From Glossina fuscipes (Eukaryota; Arthropoda; Insecta; Diptera; Glossinidae), in assembly GCF_014805625.2 (NCBI RefSeq), contig NW_023998565.1, positions 1,711,791 through 1,775,790 on the forward strand: a stretch of DNA of 64,000 nucleotides, written 5' to 3'. The notes beneath the pieces were generated by a model that was not told the origin of the DNA, did not search any database, and saw only the letters and a program-made list of their open reading frames with translations. Every line of letters begins with the position of its first letter. Position 1 is the stretch's first letter. Below, piece by piece: positions 22,401 to 34,300 of the stretch. A program made the translations under genes and the position numbers.

Positions 22401-23774
22401 TTTTTAAATTCTGTGATTCTCACAATATAGCGTACAATGCAGTTTAGATATTGTTGAGCATCCAAGATTCGTCAAATGGCGAATACAACTCTCTTTCTTA
22501 AGTTAGATTAATACATGATATAGCGTGATAATAAATGTGTATTAAAATGGTTAACGAATTTTAAATAAAAGTTTTTAATTCGTATTCGTTAAGTTAGCTT
22601 TAGTAAAGATATATAAGTAAAAGAGCAGACGACTTTCAGAACCCATTCAATATGCACATATTTTATTACAATGCATAACATGCTAGGTAGACGATTAAGA
22701 TTAACAATTTAGAACCAAGCGAATTTTTTCGCTAACCTTAATTAGTAGGATTGAATTAATAAATGATGCCGCACTTTGACTCTACGGTTTATTAATTATG
22801 CCATATTGTAATGTAATAATTATCTGACATGTTTAAGTAGCTATTATAGTTATTTCAAATAGGAAAAACCTACACATCAAATAGTATTAGCTTGTAGTAT
22901 AATAGACCAAGGGAGAAGTTTGTGGCGTTCTTTTACCAAAAGAGAAATATATTTTATTTTCAATGAACTTTATTAAGAACTATATGTGCTATTGTTTAAA
23001 GGTGTGAGTAGTCTGGCAATGTCGCGAGGGAAAACCGCCTCTTCACTATCGACCAATTCCGGACGTCGGCCACGTTGGAACAGCTCCACTTACACCGAAT
23101 ACAAAGGAATACCCTGCGTGGCGTCAAGCCGGAAGTTCTTACCGTTTATACAGCTTCATCCATCCTAGACTATGTATTTTTCTCAATTTTTCGAAGACTT
23201 TTATAGATAATTGATGATTGATCTGCGTTTTCGATGTGTTCATACGTTGAAACTTCCAGAAACCAAAGGAGCAAACAGATTGCTTGCTTCTGATTTTGAC
23301 AAAACGTACTCATTGCAAAAACCAAAAGGATTTTCACAAGCCTAAGGCGCGTTATCGTCTCAGTTGAATTACTGTAAAGACTTTTTTATGGCTCATTGTG
23401 ACATCGCGATTACTTTTGAATAAATTAGTAAACTTCATCATGATTTCATAATTTTCTATGACTTGCTGGCTAATTCAGGCGCAGTGCCTTGATAGGGTCA
23501 ATGCTACCAAAGTTAAGTGATTCAATATTCGTGTATCGGGAAAAACGCCACGATCTTTTTTCTCGACTTATTATATTTTTACATATATAAAGACTATAAT
23601 AATAATTAGATAAATTTCTCTCAATGGTTTAGTCTGCGCTCAGCTCTGATCGCCTCTATTTTAATAAAATAATAATTACAAAAATGCAACTAAATATGTC
23701 CTGTTAAACTTCATTTTTAAGTTAACATTTTGATAATAATATTTAGCTTTCATTATGCTAAAACAGCAATTATC
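19447..23774. other. Intergenic interval between two divergent genes
   Basis: The F-box gene (-) and the CRAL-TRIO gene (+) both start at its edges, so promoters of both should lie here. It is mostly AT-rich. An ATT microsatellite is at 20180-20205. A GC-richer patch at 23010-23165 is open in several frames and is unexplained. No further gene is recognised. Confidence 0.6.
20180..20205. repeat. (ATT)n microsatellite
   Basis: A run of ATT units in AT-rich intergenic DNA. Confidence 0.9.
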
Positions 23775-26279
23775 ATGGCATTGACACAATACGAGCTTAA
23801 TTTGGAACCACAATTACCAGAAGAATTTAAAAGGATTGCTGCAGAAAGGGGGGAATGTGAAGAGACTAAAACTCAAAATATTGAAGAATTTCGTCGATAC
23901 ATATTAGGTAACTACTTCTCTAGATTGAAAATGGAGGGAATTTAAGTACATTTTTACTATTTATAGAACACAATGATTGTAAGCCGCATCGAATCGATGA
24001 TGAATATTTAATAAAATTTTTAAGAGCTCGTTTTTGGAAAATATCCAGCAGCTATCGTTTGGTTGTTAATAAAATTCTAACAGATAAAGTTTTTAAGATA
24101 ATTTTCGATTTAATTTCTATTATAGATATGCAATTATTATAAGTTCCGGGAGCAAAACTTATCATATTATGAAACAGTTCGTCCCTTAGATTACAAATAC
24201 ATAGGCGACTCTGATATTATCAGCGTTACACCCTACAGAGATCAATATGGCCACCGTATATTAATATACCGTTTTGGTAATTGGAAGCCCGATGAGATCA
24301 GTATAGATGTTTTATTTCGCGTATCGGTTATTCTGCTGGAGTTGGGTTCCCTTGAGCCTATAAGCCAGGTTGTAGGTGGTGTTGGTATTTATGACTTGCA
24401 AAATCTAACATTAAGCCAAATTGTACATTTGAGTCCTAGTTATGCACAAAAAATTATTGCCTTACTTGTGGTAAGTGAAATATATGACATATATATATAT
24501 ATATATATATTATTGTAAGCTTTAATTATGTGAAGGTCAACTTAATGTCCATTTTTTCTTTGTTTCATCGACTTTTTTTTAAATAATTTTGGTTTTTGGA
24601 AAAAAAAGGAACTTCTTTTAATGGATGAATGCTATATAATGGGCGCATGCAAAAATTTTAACAAATTGCCTTTTGTATAGCATTAGCGAGTAACGGCATG
24701 AAACTTACCAATCGTGCACAAAGTCACTAGACGACATCCGCTTTTCTTCTTCTTTCCGACCATCGCCGTATTACTTGAATGGGTGACACCCCGGTTTTAT
24801 CCCCCAGGTTATTGTAATTAAAGGAATAAAGAAAAAAATTGAAAAAGGCCATAATTCTTTGTGAACGTATACTGATAAGTGGGATCAATGTTTGAAACTA
24901 TTTTTTTTATAAGCAAGTTTTTTTTTACAAGTTAGCTCATCTAATAAAGATTTTCACTCATGTTCATCATCAAATATCAAAAATTATTTATTGTTTCCAC
25001 ATAAAGGCTTACCTTTCATAAGAACTCTTATATGGGAAGTGGCTAAAATTAGAGCTATATAGCTCAAACTTGTAGAAAAGTTTTTAAAGGACAAACGTTC
25101 ACCATAATGCATAAAAAATTGCAACATTTACTCACATAAAAACCTCTTTTTTTAAGAACGTGTACGTGGAAGGCGGCTCAAAAGAAACGAGTCATTCCGT
25201 TTAATCTTTCACATTCATATACCACACTATTTTTATGCAATTTATTTATAGACTTCGACAAAGAAGCGCGTTTTAGGCGGATGGTAAAAATGCTCCCATC
25301 CAATCGTTGGTTAAAACGATACACAAAATGAAGCGCACAACGTAAACAAAAACAATCTTACCACAATTTGTTGAATTTATGAAAAGGCCATCTGATAATG
25401 ACGAACTGAATTAAATTTAGTTGATGTAACTTATCGTAGTGCACTTTAGTGTATAATAAGGTGCAATTTGCGGCTGGATACATAATGCTTTATAAAATAA
25501 ATTTTTAAATGACTTCTCTCTCTTTCTTTCACTAACATTAAAATATTCAAAATATATGTTTTCATTAAGACTTCCATGCCAATCTCAACGTCAGCTTTAC
25601 ATATTGTCAACCCTAATTGGACTTTCAAGGCCGCCTTCAAACTGTTTACCCCTTTTTTGAATGCTGCAATGCGTGAAAGGCTGTTTATTCATTCCGATAT
25701 GGAATCATTACATGAACATATAAGCCCCGAACATCTACCAAAGAGGTATGTACATAATAAATCTGTTATCCTAAATAACACAAGCGGGTTTATACTTAAC
25801 AATGTTTTGTGAGACACATCAGTTTGAATACAAGAGAATGTGTGAAATAGTAATGTTTTGAAAGCTTATTAGTTACTTTACGTTACTGTCATAATTGAAT
25901 GATTATTTTCGGGACGGTAATGCCATTTTACGCTACAACGAGCTACACTCTATCCGACATTCCTACAGACTTTTTTCAAACATAAGCGGGACCTTGTTTA
26001 AAGGAAAGAGTCTTAAGGTAGTTTCATTGCGTGACTCATAAGATACTTGTAATCTACTTAAAGGACATGAAAACATATAATATATTTTAACTTAAACGCA
26101 ACGCGAATTTAGTGATTTTAAAAAGGGAATGTTTTACATTTATTACTTTTTGCTTTTTCGGAATTGATTTCAGATATGGAGGTTTTCATGAAGAGCATTC
26201 TCCTAGTCGGTGGTTTGATAATATGAGGAATAACGAAAAAGTGCAAAATGAATTAAAACAACTAGGTTACATCTTTTGA
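23775..26279 (+). CDS. CRAL-TRIO (Sec14-like) lipid-transfer protein, alpha-tocopherol transfer protein-like
   Basis: Five exons: 23775-23907, 23967-24061, 24126-24470, 25570-25745, 26174-26279 (855 nt, 284 residues, usual for insect members). The start MALTQYELNLEPQLPEEFKR is followed by the helical CRAL-TRIO N domain (DDEYLIKFLRARFWK, near 55-70) and the lipid-binding CRAL-TRIO domain (PLDYKYIGDSD, GHRILIYRFGNW, VGGVGIYDLQNLTLSQIVHL, SALHIVNPNWTFKAAFKLF, LHEHISPEHLPKRYGG), ending in FHEEHSPSRWFDN. Such proteins are soluble cytosolic carriers of retinoids, tocopherols or other lipids; the ligand cannot be told. The third intron (24471-25569) is long and has a TA repeat. The donor of exon 2 (GTTGTT at 24062) is weak. 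I placed it there because it joins SSSYRL to ICNYYKFREQN as in relatives. The gene converges on the tektin gene. Confidence 0.92.
24486..24511. repeat. (TA)n microsatellite in CRAL-TRIO intron 3
   Basis: An uninterrupted TA run just after the exon 3 donor. Confidence 0.9.
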
Positions 26280-26305
26280 AATGCTAGGCTACATCTTTTG
26301 ATATG
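26262..26305 (+). repeat. 22-bp tandem duplication across the CRAL-TRIO stop codon
   Basis: 26262-26283 (CTAGGTTACATCTTTTGAAA then TG) is repeated at 26284-26305 with two differences. The first copy encodes the last residues LGYIF and the stop; the second falls in the 3' UTR. Confidence 0.9.
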
Positions 26306-26470
26306 CGGATAATTGCTGAGCATTTTTCCCCAAAGTTACGCATGCTAAATAGATATTGTACTTGCATTCCGCAAATATAAACCGATTATTTTTTACGAAA
26401 ACTTCAAAAGAAAAAAATATATTAAAACATGGATTGTTTGATTAAAAGAACGTAGTGCATATAATTTCAG

Positions 26471-28506
26471 TTAAACGCTAGCAAAACCGCTGAGGGCATT
26501 AGCTGAAGGGTAATGTGATCTCAACAGCATACAACGATCACGATCCAACCATAACGTACGACGTTTCAACATGATTTCTCGTTCCAGTTTACTGCGTAAT
26601 TGCATAAGATCTGCTTTCACGGTTTCCGCTTCCTCTAATTCGGCAAGCATGGCGGACACACTGCTTTGGATAGTGGCCACTTCATCGATGAGATCTTGCT
26701 GAGAAGAGTCGCGACAATTCTCTACGTTAGGTCGAAAACTCCGATTGTCCATGCGTGTATGTGCCACTTTCATGGCGGCATCAAAGCTGCGCACACAGCG
26801 ATGCAAGTGGCCAATGCGGTTCTCAGTATCAGCTAATTTTTGTAAACACTAAAGAAGGTTATCCCATTATAATGGCGTGTCAATTGCAAAATGCATATCT
26901 TTTCTTGTTATAATGTGGCGCAATAACTTACATCTCTTAGATCGTTTTCGAAGCGTTGTAGATTCTCTTGAGTACAATTAATACGAGTAACAAAGGCTTT
27001 CTCCACTGTATCGGCTTGACCTCGTATATCACGAGCAGTATTTAAGAGAATTGAGTTTAAAGTTTGGCGCAAAGAGACCTGTCGAAGATGCATATTGTGA
27101 TTTTTTAGCTCTGCGCATTGTTGTAAAAATCTTACCGATTTTTGGCGACATTTTTCACATTCTTCCAAAGTTTCCTTGCTAAAATGCTCCCAATATTGCT
27201 CGGATGCTTGTCTAAGAATTCAAAACATTTCCTTATCAATCTCATATAGTGACCATGTACTTACTCAGGTGGTTGACGTACAGCACCTGGTCTAAACATT
27301 ATGATTTTTGAGTTATTGTCAAGACCTACATTGATGGAATCAATTTCATAAGCCTCTTTCTTGTCACTCCAATCATATTCTAGTCTTTGGCGGGCTGTAC
27401 GATTTTCTACCTGTTGTTGTTCGAAATCTTCTAAGGTTTTTTTAAGCAACTGACGTATTTCAGCCAATAAAGCCAATTCGTTTACCAACTCCTCTTCGGG
27501 AACATCGCGCACCAATTCGGTGTCCGGACGTCCAGTACGTTTATCAATACATTCTTTGGCTGTTTACAATCAGTGAAATCAGAAACAATCAACGAATTCC
27601 TCGGATTATCGTAAAACAACGCACCTATGGATTCTGGCACACCCAAAATAACCAAGGATTTCTTTAAACGCACACGTTCTTCTTCCAAAGTACTTATTTC
27701 ATCAGCCATAGCTTTGATAGCGACTTCTAAAGTGGTCTTCCACTTACCAACTAGCTGAGCTCGTTGGCGCATACTAGCCGTTGTCTCAGTCTGCGTTTTT
27801 TCCACGAGCGAGGAAATCCGCATGTGGGTTGTTTTCGAGTTATATTGGTTTCTATCAGGACAAGAGAAAACTAGACTCTTTCTGAGAAGTTCACCCCTAT
27901 CCTTTACTTACTTAATGGCTTTGTCGAAAACTTTGTTGGTATTTTTAACGGTTTCTAAATTCTTGGCTCTCCATTCGTTGGAACTGAAACGTGTAATTGA
28001 ATAACGATCTACTACCGGCCGAGTTCCCGTTAGACCGGCCATTGGGCTCCAATCAACTTTACCTGTCGCCCATGGTCCTATAGGTCCCATGGGTTGCAAG
28101 TTATCTTTACTGGGCAGCTCATCTTCTGGTTGTGGCAAATAGCATGGAGGATTGTTGGAATCGTCAGCCTGTGGATTTATGCTCATCTAACGAGTGATAA
28201 GAAATAATTTGAACTTTTTAAATGATACAAAGCTTACTGGAATATTGGATTCACCAGCGTCTTCTCTACGAGGTATTTTAAAATCCATTTCTTCAACGGG
28301 TCTTCCAGCATCCTGAAATCGAGTTTTTTAATGTCTGATGTACAATATTACGGAATTGAAATACTAACTCCAGTTTTTTCTATCAGTCGCCCATTTTGTC
28401 CGTCGCTAGGAGGTAACGAGTTCTACATAATTAATTTAAAATTTATAAGCAATACACTTTGATGCATAAATTCCACGTCAGTTTAATTTACCTCACAATT
28501 TGACAT
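26471..28506 (-). CDS. Tektin (tektin-4-like), axonemal microtubule inner protein
   Basis: Eight exons: 28506-28492, 28422-28369, 28312-28238, 28186-27912, 27851-27625, 27559-27265, 27211-26932, 26848-26471 (1599 nt, 532 residues, longer than human tektins of about 430 because of the N-terminal region). The frame is kept at every junction. A 65-bp intron (27560-27624) removes an apparent frameshift between VPESI and KECIDKRTG. The protein is largely coiled coil, with the tektin features EWRAKNLE, DWSDKKEAYEID, and the nonapeptide RPNVENCRD (residues 446-454; consensus RPNVELCRD). It ends WLDRDRCMLLRSHYPSA. Tektins form filaments inside doublet microtubules of cilia and sperm flagella. In flies motile axonemes are confined to sperm and the chordotonal/sensory cilia, so testis expression is expected (inference). 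It follows the CATIP-like gene on the same strand, 270 bases downstream. Confidence 0.94.
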
Positions 28507-28682
28507 AATATTAATTTAAAAAAGGAAGAGTCTCGGAAATTTCTTTACTAACAAACGAATCAAAGAAAGATTTTTGATTATTAAAAAAAAAGTTTCATTC
28601 GCAATTTTCAAGTTCAACTAAAATTTCTTTTATTATGACAATATAAACAAAGTCGGATTAAAAGTATGTTGCTAAGTTTTTT

Positions 28683-28700
28683 GTATATATATATATATAT
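28683..28700. repeat. (TA)n microsatellite between the two minus-strand genes
   Basis: A TA run in the spacer upstream of the tektin gene. Confidence 0.85.
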
Positions 28701-28776
28701 GTAAAATTTTATGTCTAAAGTCAGGGAGTACAAAAAAAATTCAAAAACAAGAGCATAAGTTTATTCTTGTCCTATT

Positions 28777-30158
28777 TCAAAATACTTGAGTGGCTGGAAC
28801 TTTTTTAAACTTCTGAAAGAATCTTACAGAGAAATCTAACACATTCAGAGGTTTAAATTTGATTACATTCAGTAGATAGTCGTGCAGGAAGTCAGTTAGC
28901 TCTGGATGCTCTTTGAAATACGCCATTGCCGTCTCATAAGTGAGCTGCTTCCGAGAGCGATATCTATCAAGCAACAAATGGTGACTGCGCCACATAAGCT
29001 CTAACTTAGGCACGATGCGTTCAACAGGCTTTATGAAACCTTTGGTTTCATGTATTATGTACTGGAAGTCGTGCCAAAAATGTAAAATCAACTTCCCGTT
29101 GGGAGTATAGTACGATTCACACACTTCGCTGGGATAATTATTAAAATATTGAACGTTAATTACATGTATGGCGTTCTGGAAGGTGCGATGGAAGACTTTA
29201 ATGCGTTTACGCGTAGCATTTATCGTCATTTTACAATGCAAAATTTTCCCTGCGTTTATTCGGAAGACACATGAACATATCTCTCGATACATTTATTGAA
29301 TACTTGCTTACCAAATAGATTCATAGAGAAGTAAAAAAAATCTCCTATGAAATTATTGACAACTAAATAGCGCGTCAATAATAGTATACCACCATCCAAC
29401 ACCAGAACGTCATCACGACCTTTCATATTTATAACAGCCTTGAATCTTTGAGTGTCTTTGTTAATGGATACATCACGTTTCGCTATCAATTTTCCGTCGA
29501 CTATACGAGCATCTAAAGACTTCTCCTGAAAAGCCATTCTATATATGCACATCAAGTCATTTTGATTAAATAGTTCATATCTTACAATTCTACTGTTATC
29601 GACATAGTCATATTCACTACGTTTCTCGCATATCAAACTAAGATGATCATTATATTTGCCGCGCACCCAGTGACCGCATTCGATATTGTTTTTACCTTTT
29701 CGCATTTTGCTTTTGCTAAATACTACGAATCCATCGAAACTCTCTTCTACATTCACGTTAAATTCACCAATCTCTTCCAGATCCTTTTCCAATAGCAATC
29801 GCACTTCCTCTTCCAAACGACACGCGCTGTTCTTTAATTTCGAAATATACAAATTCTCGTTAAAGATAATTGCTTGCTTTTCGTTCATTAATTCGTTGGA
29901 AGCTACGTCGAATCTGTATTTGCGAAATGTCATCTCTGAAGGTTCGATACGCGAAAGCAAAGCGGAAATAATACTATCCACACTGATCTCATCTTCGGGC
30001 TTTATTCGAAATTTTTTCTGACAAGGCAGCAAGTCGTACTCATTTTCCGCTGGTACGTCGTCCAGTGTGTTTAAGTTACAATTCAGACCTATTTTCGAAT
30101 CTGTGAACAGCAAAAATGTAAACTTTGTCTAAAACGCGTAACGATCATGTTTACCCAT
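28777..30158 (-). CDS. CATIP-like protein (ciliogenesis-associated TTC17-interacting protein family)
   Basis: Three exons: 30158-30155 (only ATGG), 30100-29312 and 29249-28777 (1266 nt, 421 residues). Introns of 54 and 62 bp have good donors (GTAAAC, GTAAGCAAG) and acceptors (TTCACAG, AACGCAG) and preserve phase, joining MDSKIGLNCN and NLFGKILHC. The protein has a region rich in beta-strand-like text (ESFDGFVVFSKSKM, RDVSINKDTQRFKAV, VLDGGILLLTRYL). The C-terminal part, DFLHDYLLNVIKFKPLNVLD then FSVRFFQKF, resembles a RIIa/Dpy-30-like helical dock (DFL..LL..KP..V..F...FF..F). From memory this pattern and the overall length fit CATIP, which acts in actin-dependent ciliogenesis. The family call is moderate; the gene model itself is firm. 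It sits head-to-tail with a tektin gene. Confidence 0.7.
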
Positions 30159-33100
30159 TCTGATTTGTTTTCCGCCGTTTTTTTGCTTTTTTTTATTTGT
30201 TCTGAGTTAAATATTTTTACGAAATAAACAATTGAAAAACGGAAAATTTTCTAGAGTTAATGGACATATGTAAATTCTGTTATATTCGATAAGTAATCAT
30301 GTAGACGCATGCAAACAAAAAATTTGATTCAATAAGTAACATTTATAGATTTTATTTATTTTATTTTACTTACACATGAAACTCAACTAAACCAATAAAT
30401 ACTAATTCATATTTAAAACTAGCATAAAGTATGTAAGGAGAAATAAAAAAGAAAAAAAAAGATAATAATAATTATTAAATAACAATTCATGTGCAAATAA
30501 GAGTTTGGAACTCTTCTTAAAAAAGGATTGCTGCTGTCCACTATTGTTATTATTAAAAATGAAAGTAAATGGATTACGCAGAGAAGAGCGCTGCTAGACA
30601 AAGTTGTGAAAGGTTAAGATTAAATCGATCCTGAATTTTGGACGCTCGTAATATACACTGGTTCGACAAATGGCATAAGAAGTTAATCATTAGGGGATAC
30701 AAAACTCCTTTAAATATTTCAGTCCAAAAATCATTGTTCTTTCTGAAATTAGTCCATCTCGTCAATTATTGTGATTTCCTCCTTCCTGTATGAAAGTATA
30801 CCTTTCGATTTTTGTTTTGAAGAGATACGACTTCGGTTGCCTTTTAGATCATCCACGAATTTAGGTCTTTACTCAACATTTTAAATTATACAAATTACAT
30901 TACAGTTTAACGTTTAGTTGCCCGCATTTACATAATGGCAGCTATAGGAAACAGAGGATCTTGTTCTGTGTCTGCTATCCAGTAAGTAGTAGTAAGACGA
31001 AAAAGCACGGAAAACAAAGTTGTTCACAGTTTTTGTTACATAGACATGTTGGCGCTATAGGCGTGTTCTTTGAAAAGTTTGGGTCATTTTTAAATTCTTT
31101 TGCCAATTTTTAGTCGCTATCTTTACATTTGTGAACGCGAGAATGTTTACCACAGATACTACACCGTTGCACAGACGGACAGATTGACAGATAAATGAAC
31201 GCCCGTGCTTAGGTGCATTCCGAATTTGAAACTGGCCAAGAATTTACATATTTGATAAGTTTTTTGAATCTTGCTTCTGTGCGCTATAAGACTTTTGAAA
31301 AAGAATGTAATTATGACAATTTCTTTTCGCATAAACGGAATAATGAGAAACATAATAATTTTTCGAGTGGTTTTTAGCATGCCTATTCGTCTTTCTACTT
31401 GATCCCCGTCTATGCGTACTTGTGGTCAGTCCACATGCCTTAAGAGGTCGTCTATTAAAAATGGGCACGTTCTTACGTTCTTCTAGGGCAAGGTCAACAC
31501 ATTTAATACATAAATTTACTGTATTAAGTTTTGAAAATATAGGTTTATTTCTTAGATCTCTTCCCAGATAAAGGCTCTTATGAAAAGTTACGACGATGGG
31601 TGAAGGGTTGTACTAAGCAAAGCGGTAATTTAGTAGCGGCTTTTGTAAGACAATAATAGAAAGGTGGACTTCTCTAGATAAAAACGAAGTGTATTGTGAA
31701 CTACACATTATTTTGTATGAATAACTTACTACAAGTGCCATAACATAGTAAAGATAAGACTTAATTTGTCGTTACTCCTACATGATATCGCCCGCACAAC
31801 ACTCGGATTTGCTACAGAATATCTTTCGTTTTTTATTTAATGGTATGTATCTTGCAAGCACTTTTGGAATTCTTGCTATTAATGCAAAGTAAACGGGGGT
31901 TTTTAGAATAGCGCTTAATATGTTTGATGTTTGACCGAAAAAAGAACGCTATTGAGAATAGTTCTGATCGCCCCAATTTTATGGCCACTTCTTCAAAAAA
32001 AGTACAATTTTCAAAGTTTTTTGACAAAACTCTTTGAGTAATTTGACATTCTAAATCGTTACGAAAAATTTGGTTCGGCTGTTGTAACACTCTGAAAACC
32101 TTCTCATATAACCGTTCCTACGCAAACTGAACCTTTATGAGGTAAAAAGATATAATTTTTCAATATTACATGGTGAAACTAATTCAATTTTTATATTTTA
32201 TGATCAAAATTGTTCCGTTGTAGCAAACTAGCAAAAAAATTAACGGTGGAGAATCACACAGGTCGGTTTTTTAGACTCTAATGTGTATAAGGGTTATCAT
32301 CCCTTTTTACGAAAGAAACTGAAAAATGATAAAATTTTTACGAAGTAAACTAAGTTTGCGAAATTTGAATGTCGTCATGTGATATTTTACATACATGGGT
32401 AAAACAAAATAATGTGTAGTTTTTATTGTATTGTGATATTATCACCAAAGCGTGTAAATAACTGTACTAAGCGAAGTGGCGTAGAGCATCTGAAACTCGT
32501 TCTCTCTCTTCTCGAACTCTTACCTGTAGTACTTAATAATTTTAGTGCCCAAGCCTGCTAGCGAAAAGCCCTGTCTTGTCATATTTGATGTTTTTGTGTC
32601 TTGTTATGTATAATGTTTTTGATGTGAGTTAGTTTTATTTATTATTTTATTTTATTGGTTAAAATGTCTATTACGTTGGTTTCGGAGCGGCTACAATACA
32701 TGTTCTTGATTTTCGTCCATAAAAAACACCTTCAGACTTTAATTACTGTAAACAGGTTGAATTTATTAATTTGTATTCACTCGTGGGCGCAGTGCTAATT
32801 TAGTACAGTATTAACAAAAAACTTTATGAAAGGAAAATCTAAAAAAAAAATTTGGCAAATTTAACAATTGTAGTTTTCATTATCAGTTCGAAAATATAAA
32901 AGCAACACTCAATACAATTTTTTTTTTGCCCTGTGAGTTTCTCCAATACTTCACAAAACTCCCACATTACCAGCGCCTCGAATACACAACAACAGATGTA
33001 ATAGCCATCCAAGATGTTGCTACCTGCGGACTACCTTCACATAACACTTGCGAATGTTCTCGTACCTTGTATGTCAACCGCAATAATTATTGCTCAGCTT

Positions 33101-33713
33101 TAGGCAAAGTCTAGGCTCAATGCTTGCAATAAAGCATAAAGCTTAATCGGATTCATTAAAAGCTATCAAATCAACTCTCCTAAATTAACCACTATTACCT
33201 ATTAACCACTTGAAAGTGGCTTTTTGAAATATCAGGTAGGTGTAGGTAGGTTGTTCAGCGACAAACTAATCGTATCTTTAACACATAGTAAAGCAACATT
33301 TTAATTAGCAGCCTATACATTCTAGAGGAATTTGTATTAATTTACTCTGTGGATGGATGGATGTTATGATAAAGGAAAATTGAGTGCGATATTTCTTTTA
33401 ATAAGCCATCTACTTTCCGAACTATTAGTTGTTTTTCTTCATTCGTTATTTTATATTTGCTTTAATTATTAACGTCATCAACCGGCTTGAAAAGCTTAAA
33501 ATAGAGAGACGCAAAAGAAATCGCTGAACACTGTATATTTTCAAGATCAGCGTAAGTTTACAGATCGGTTTGCCTAGCGAATGCGGTAATTGCGCCCATC
33601 AATCACATAACGTTAAAAAAAGTTGCTTTTCTCAAGGATTTCATTGTGGGAACATTTCGGAGTTCAGTTAACGCAATTTTTTTCCGTCCTTTTTTATTTA
33701 CTACAGGAATTTA
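30159..33713. other. Intergenic AT-rich interval, no gene recognised
   Basis: This contains the upstream region of the CATIP-like gene. Only short chance frames are present. One piece near 31170 (CAGACGGACAGATTGACAG) resembles the degenerate repeat tails common in dipteran dispersed repeats. No further assignment. Confidence 0.6.
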
Positions 33714-34287
33714 TTATTATTATTATTATTTTAATTTTAGACTAATGAAATGAATTCTTAGACTAAAAAAAGACATTGAGCACTAGCAACACAGGCTATC
33801 GGCTCTAATTTAAATAAATGGATATTAGATAGTGAGCTTAGTAGTATTAAAAAAGTAATATATTGAATTGATATTCTGTTCTGAAGCTGATTGTAGAATG
33901 TTCAAAGGGTTAATCGTTCCAAATGCAATACTTCTAGCCGAGGAAAAGTTGAGGCAGTCGCAGAGAATGTGCTTTATAGTAAGAGTTTGTCCACAACAGC
34001 AGATTGGGGAAGAAGACTTCTTCAGGATCCATTGGTGAGTTGCAATTGTATGACCAAGGCGAATTCTCGAGAATGTTTGGATCTTGGTTTTCTCAACGTT
34101 TGTTGGATATAAAGGTGGAGTTAATTGAAGGTTAATAAAAGAGTAGTGTTGATGATGGTATTGTAAATTTCCTTCTGTAATTTTCTCTTTAACTTTTCTT
34201 CCAATGTATCTTTGAAGATCCAACTTTTCCATGACATCATCCTTAATTAGAGGAGCAGAAGCAGCATACTTTGCCGCTCGATCCGCC
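33714..34287 (-). mobile_element. 5'-truncated I-factor-like element, copy A, with 13-bp target-site duplication
   Basis: The 3' end is at the left: a TTA run at 33714-33731, which on the minus strand is the (TAA)n tail typical of I elements. The insertion is bracketed by CTACAGGAATTTA at 33701-33713 and 34288-34300, a perfect 13-bp target-site duplication. It is nearly identical to the 3' end of copy B. The coding text is the end of ORF2: LDLQRYIGRKVKEKI, FSRIRLGHTIATHQWILKK, CCCGQTLTIKHILCDC (the C-terminal CCHC finger) and a stop near 33825. The clear duplication and the high similarity to copy B suggest a fairly recent insertion. Confidence 0.92.
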
Positions 34288-34300
34288 CTACAGGAATTTA

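Noticed and set aside
29686..30021. Plus-strand 111-residue frame
   Set aside because: Antisense of the CATIP-like coding exon.
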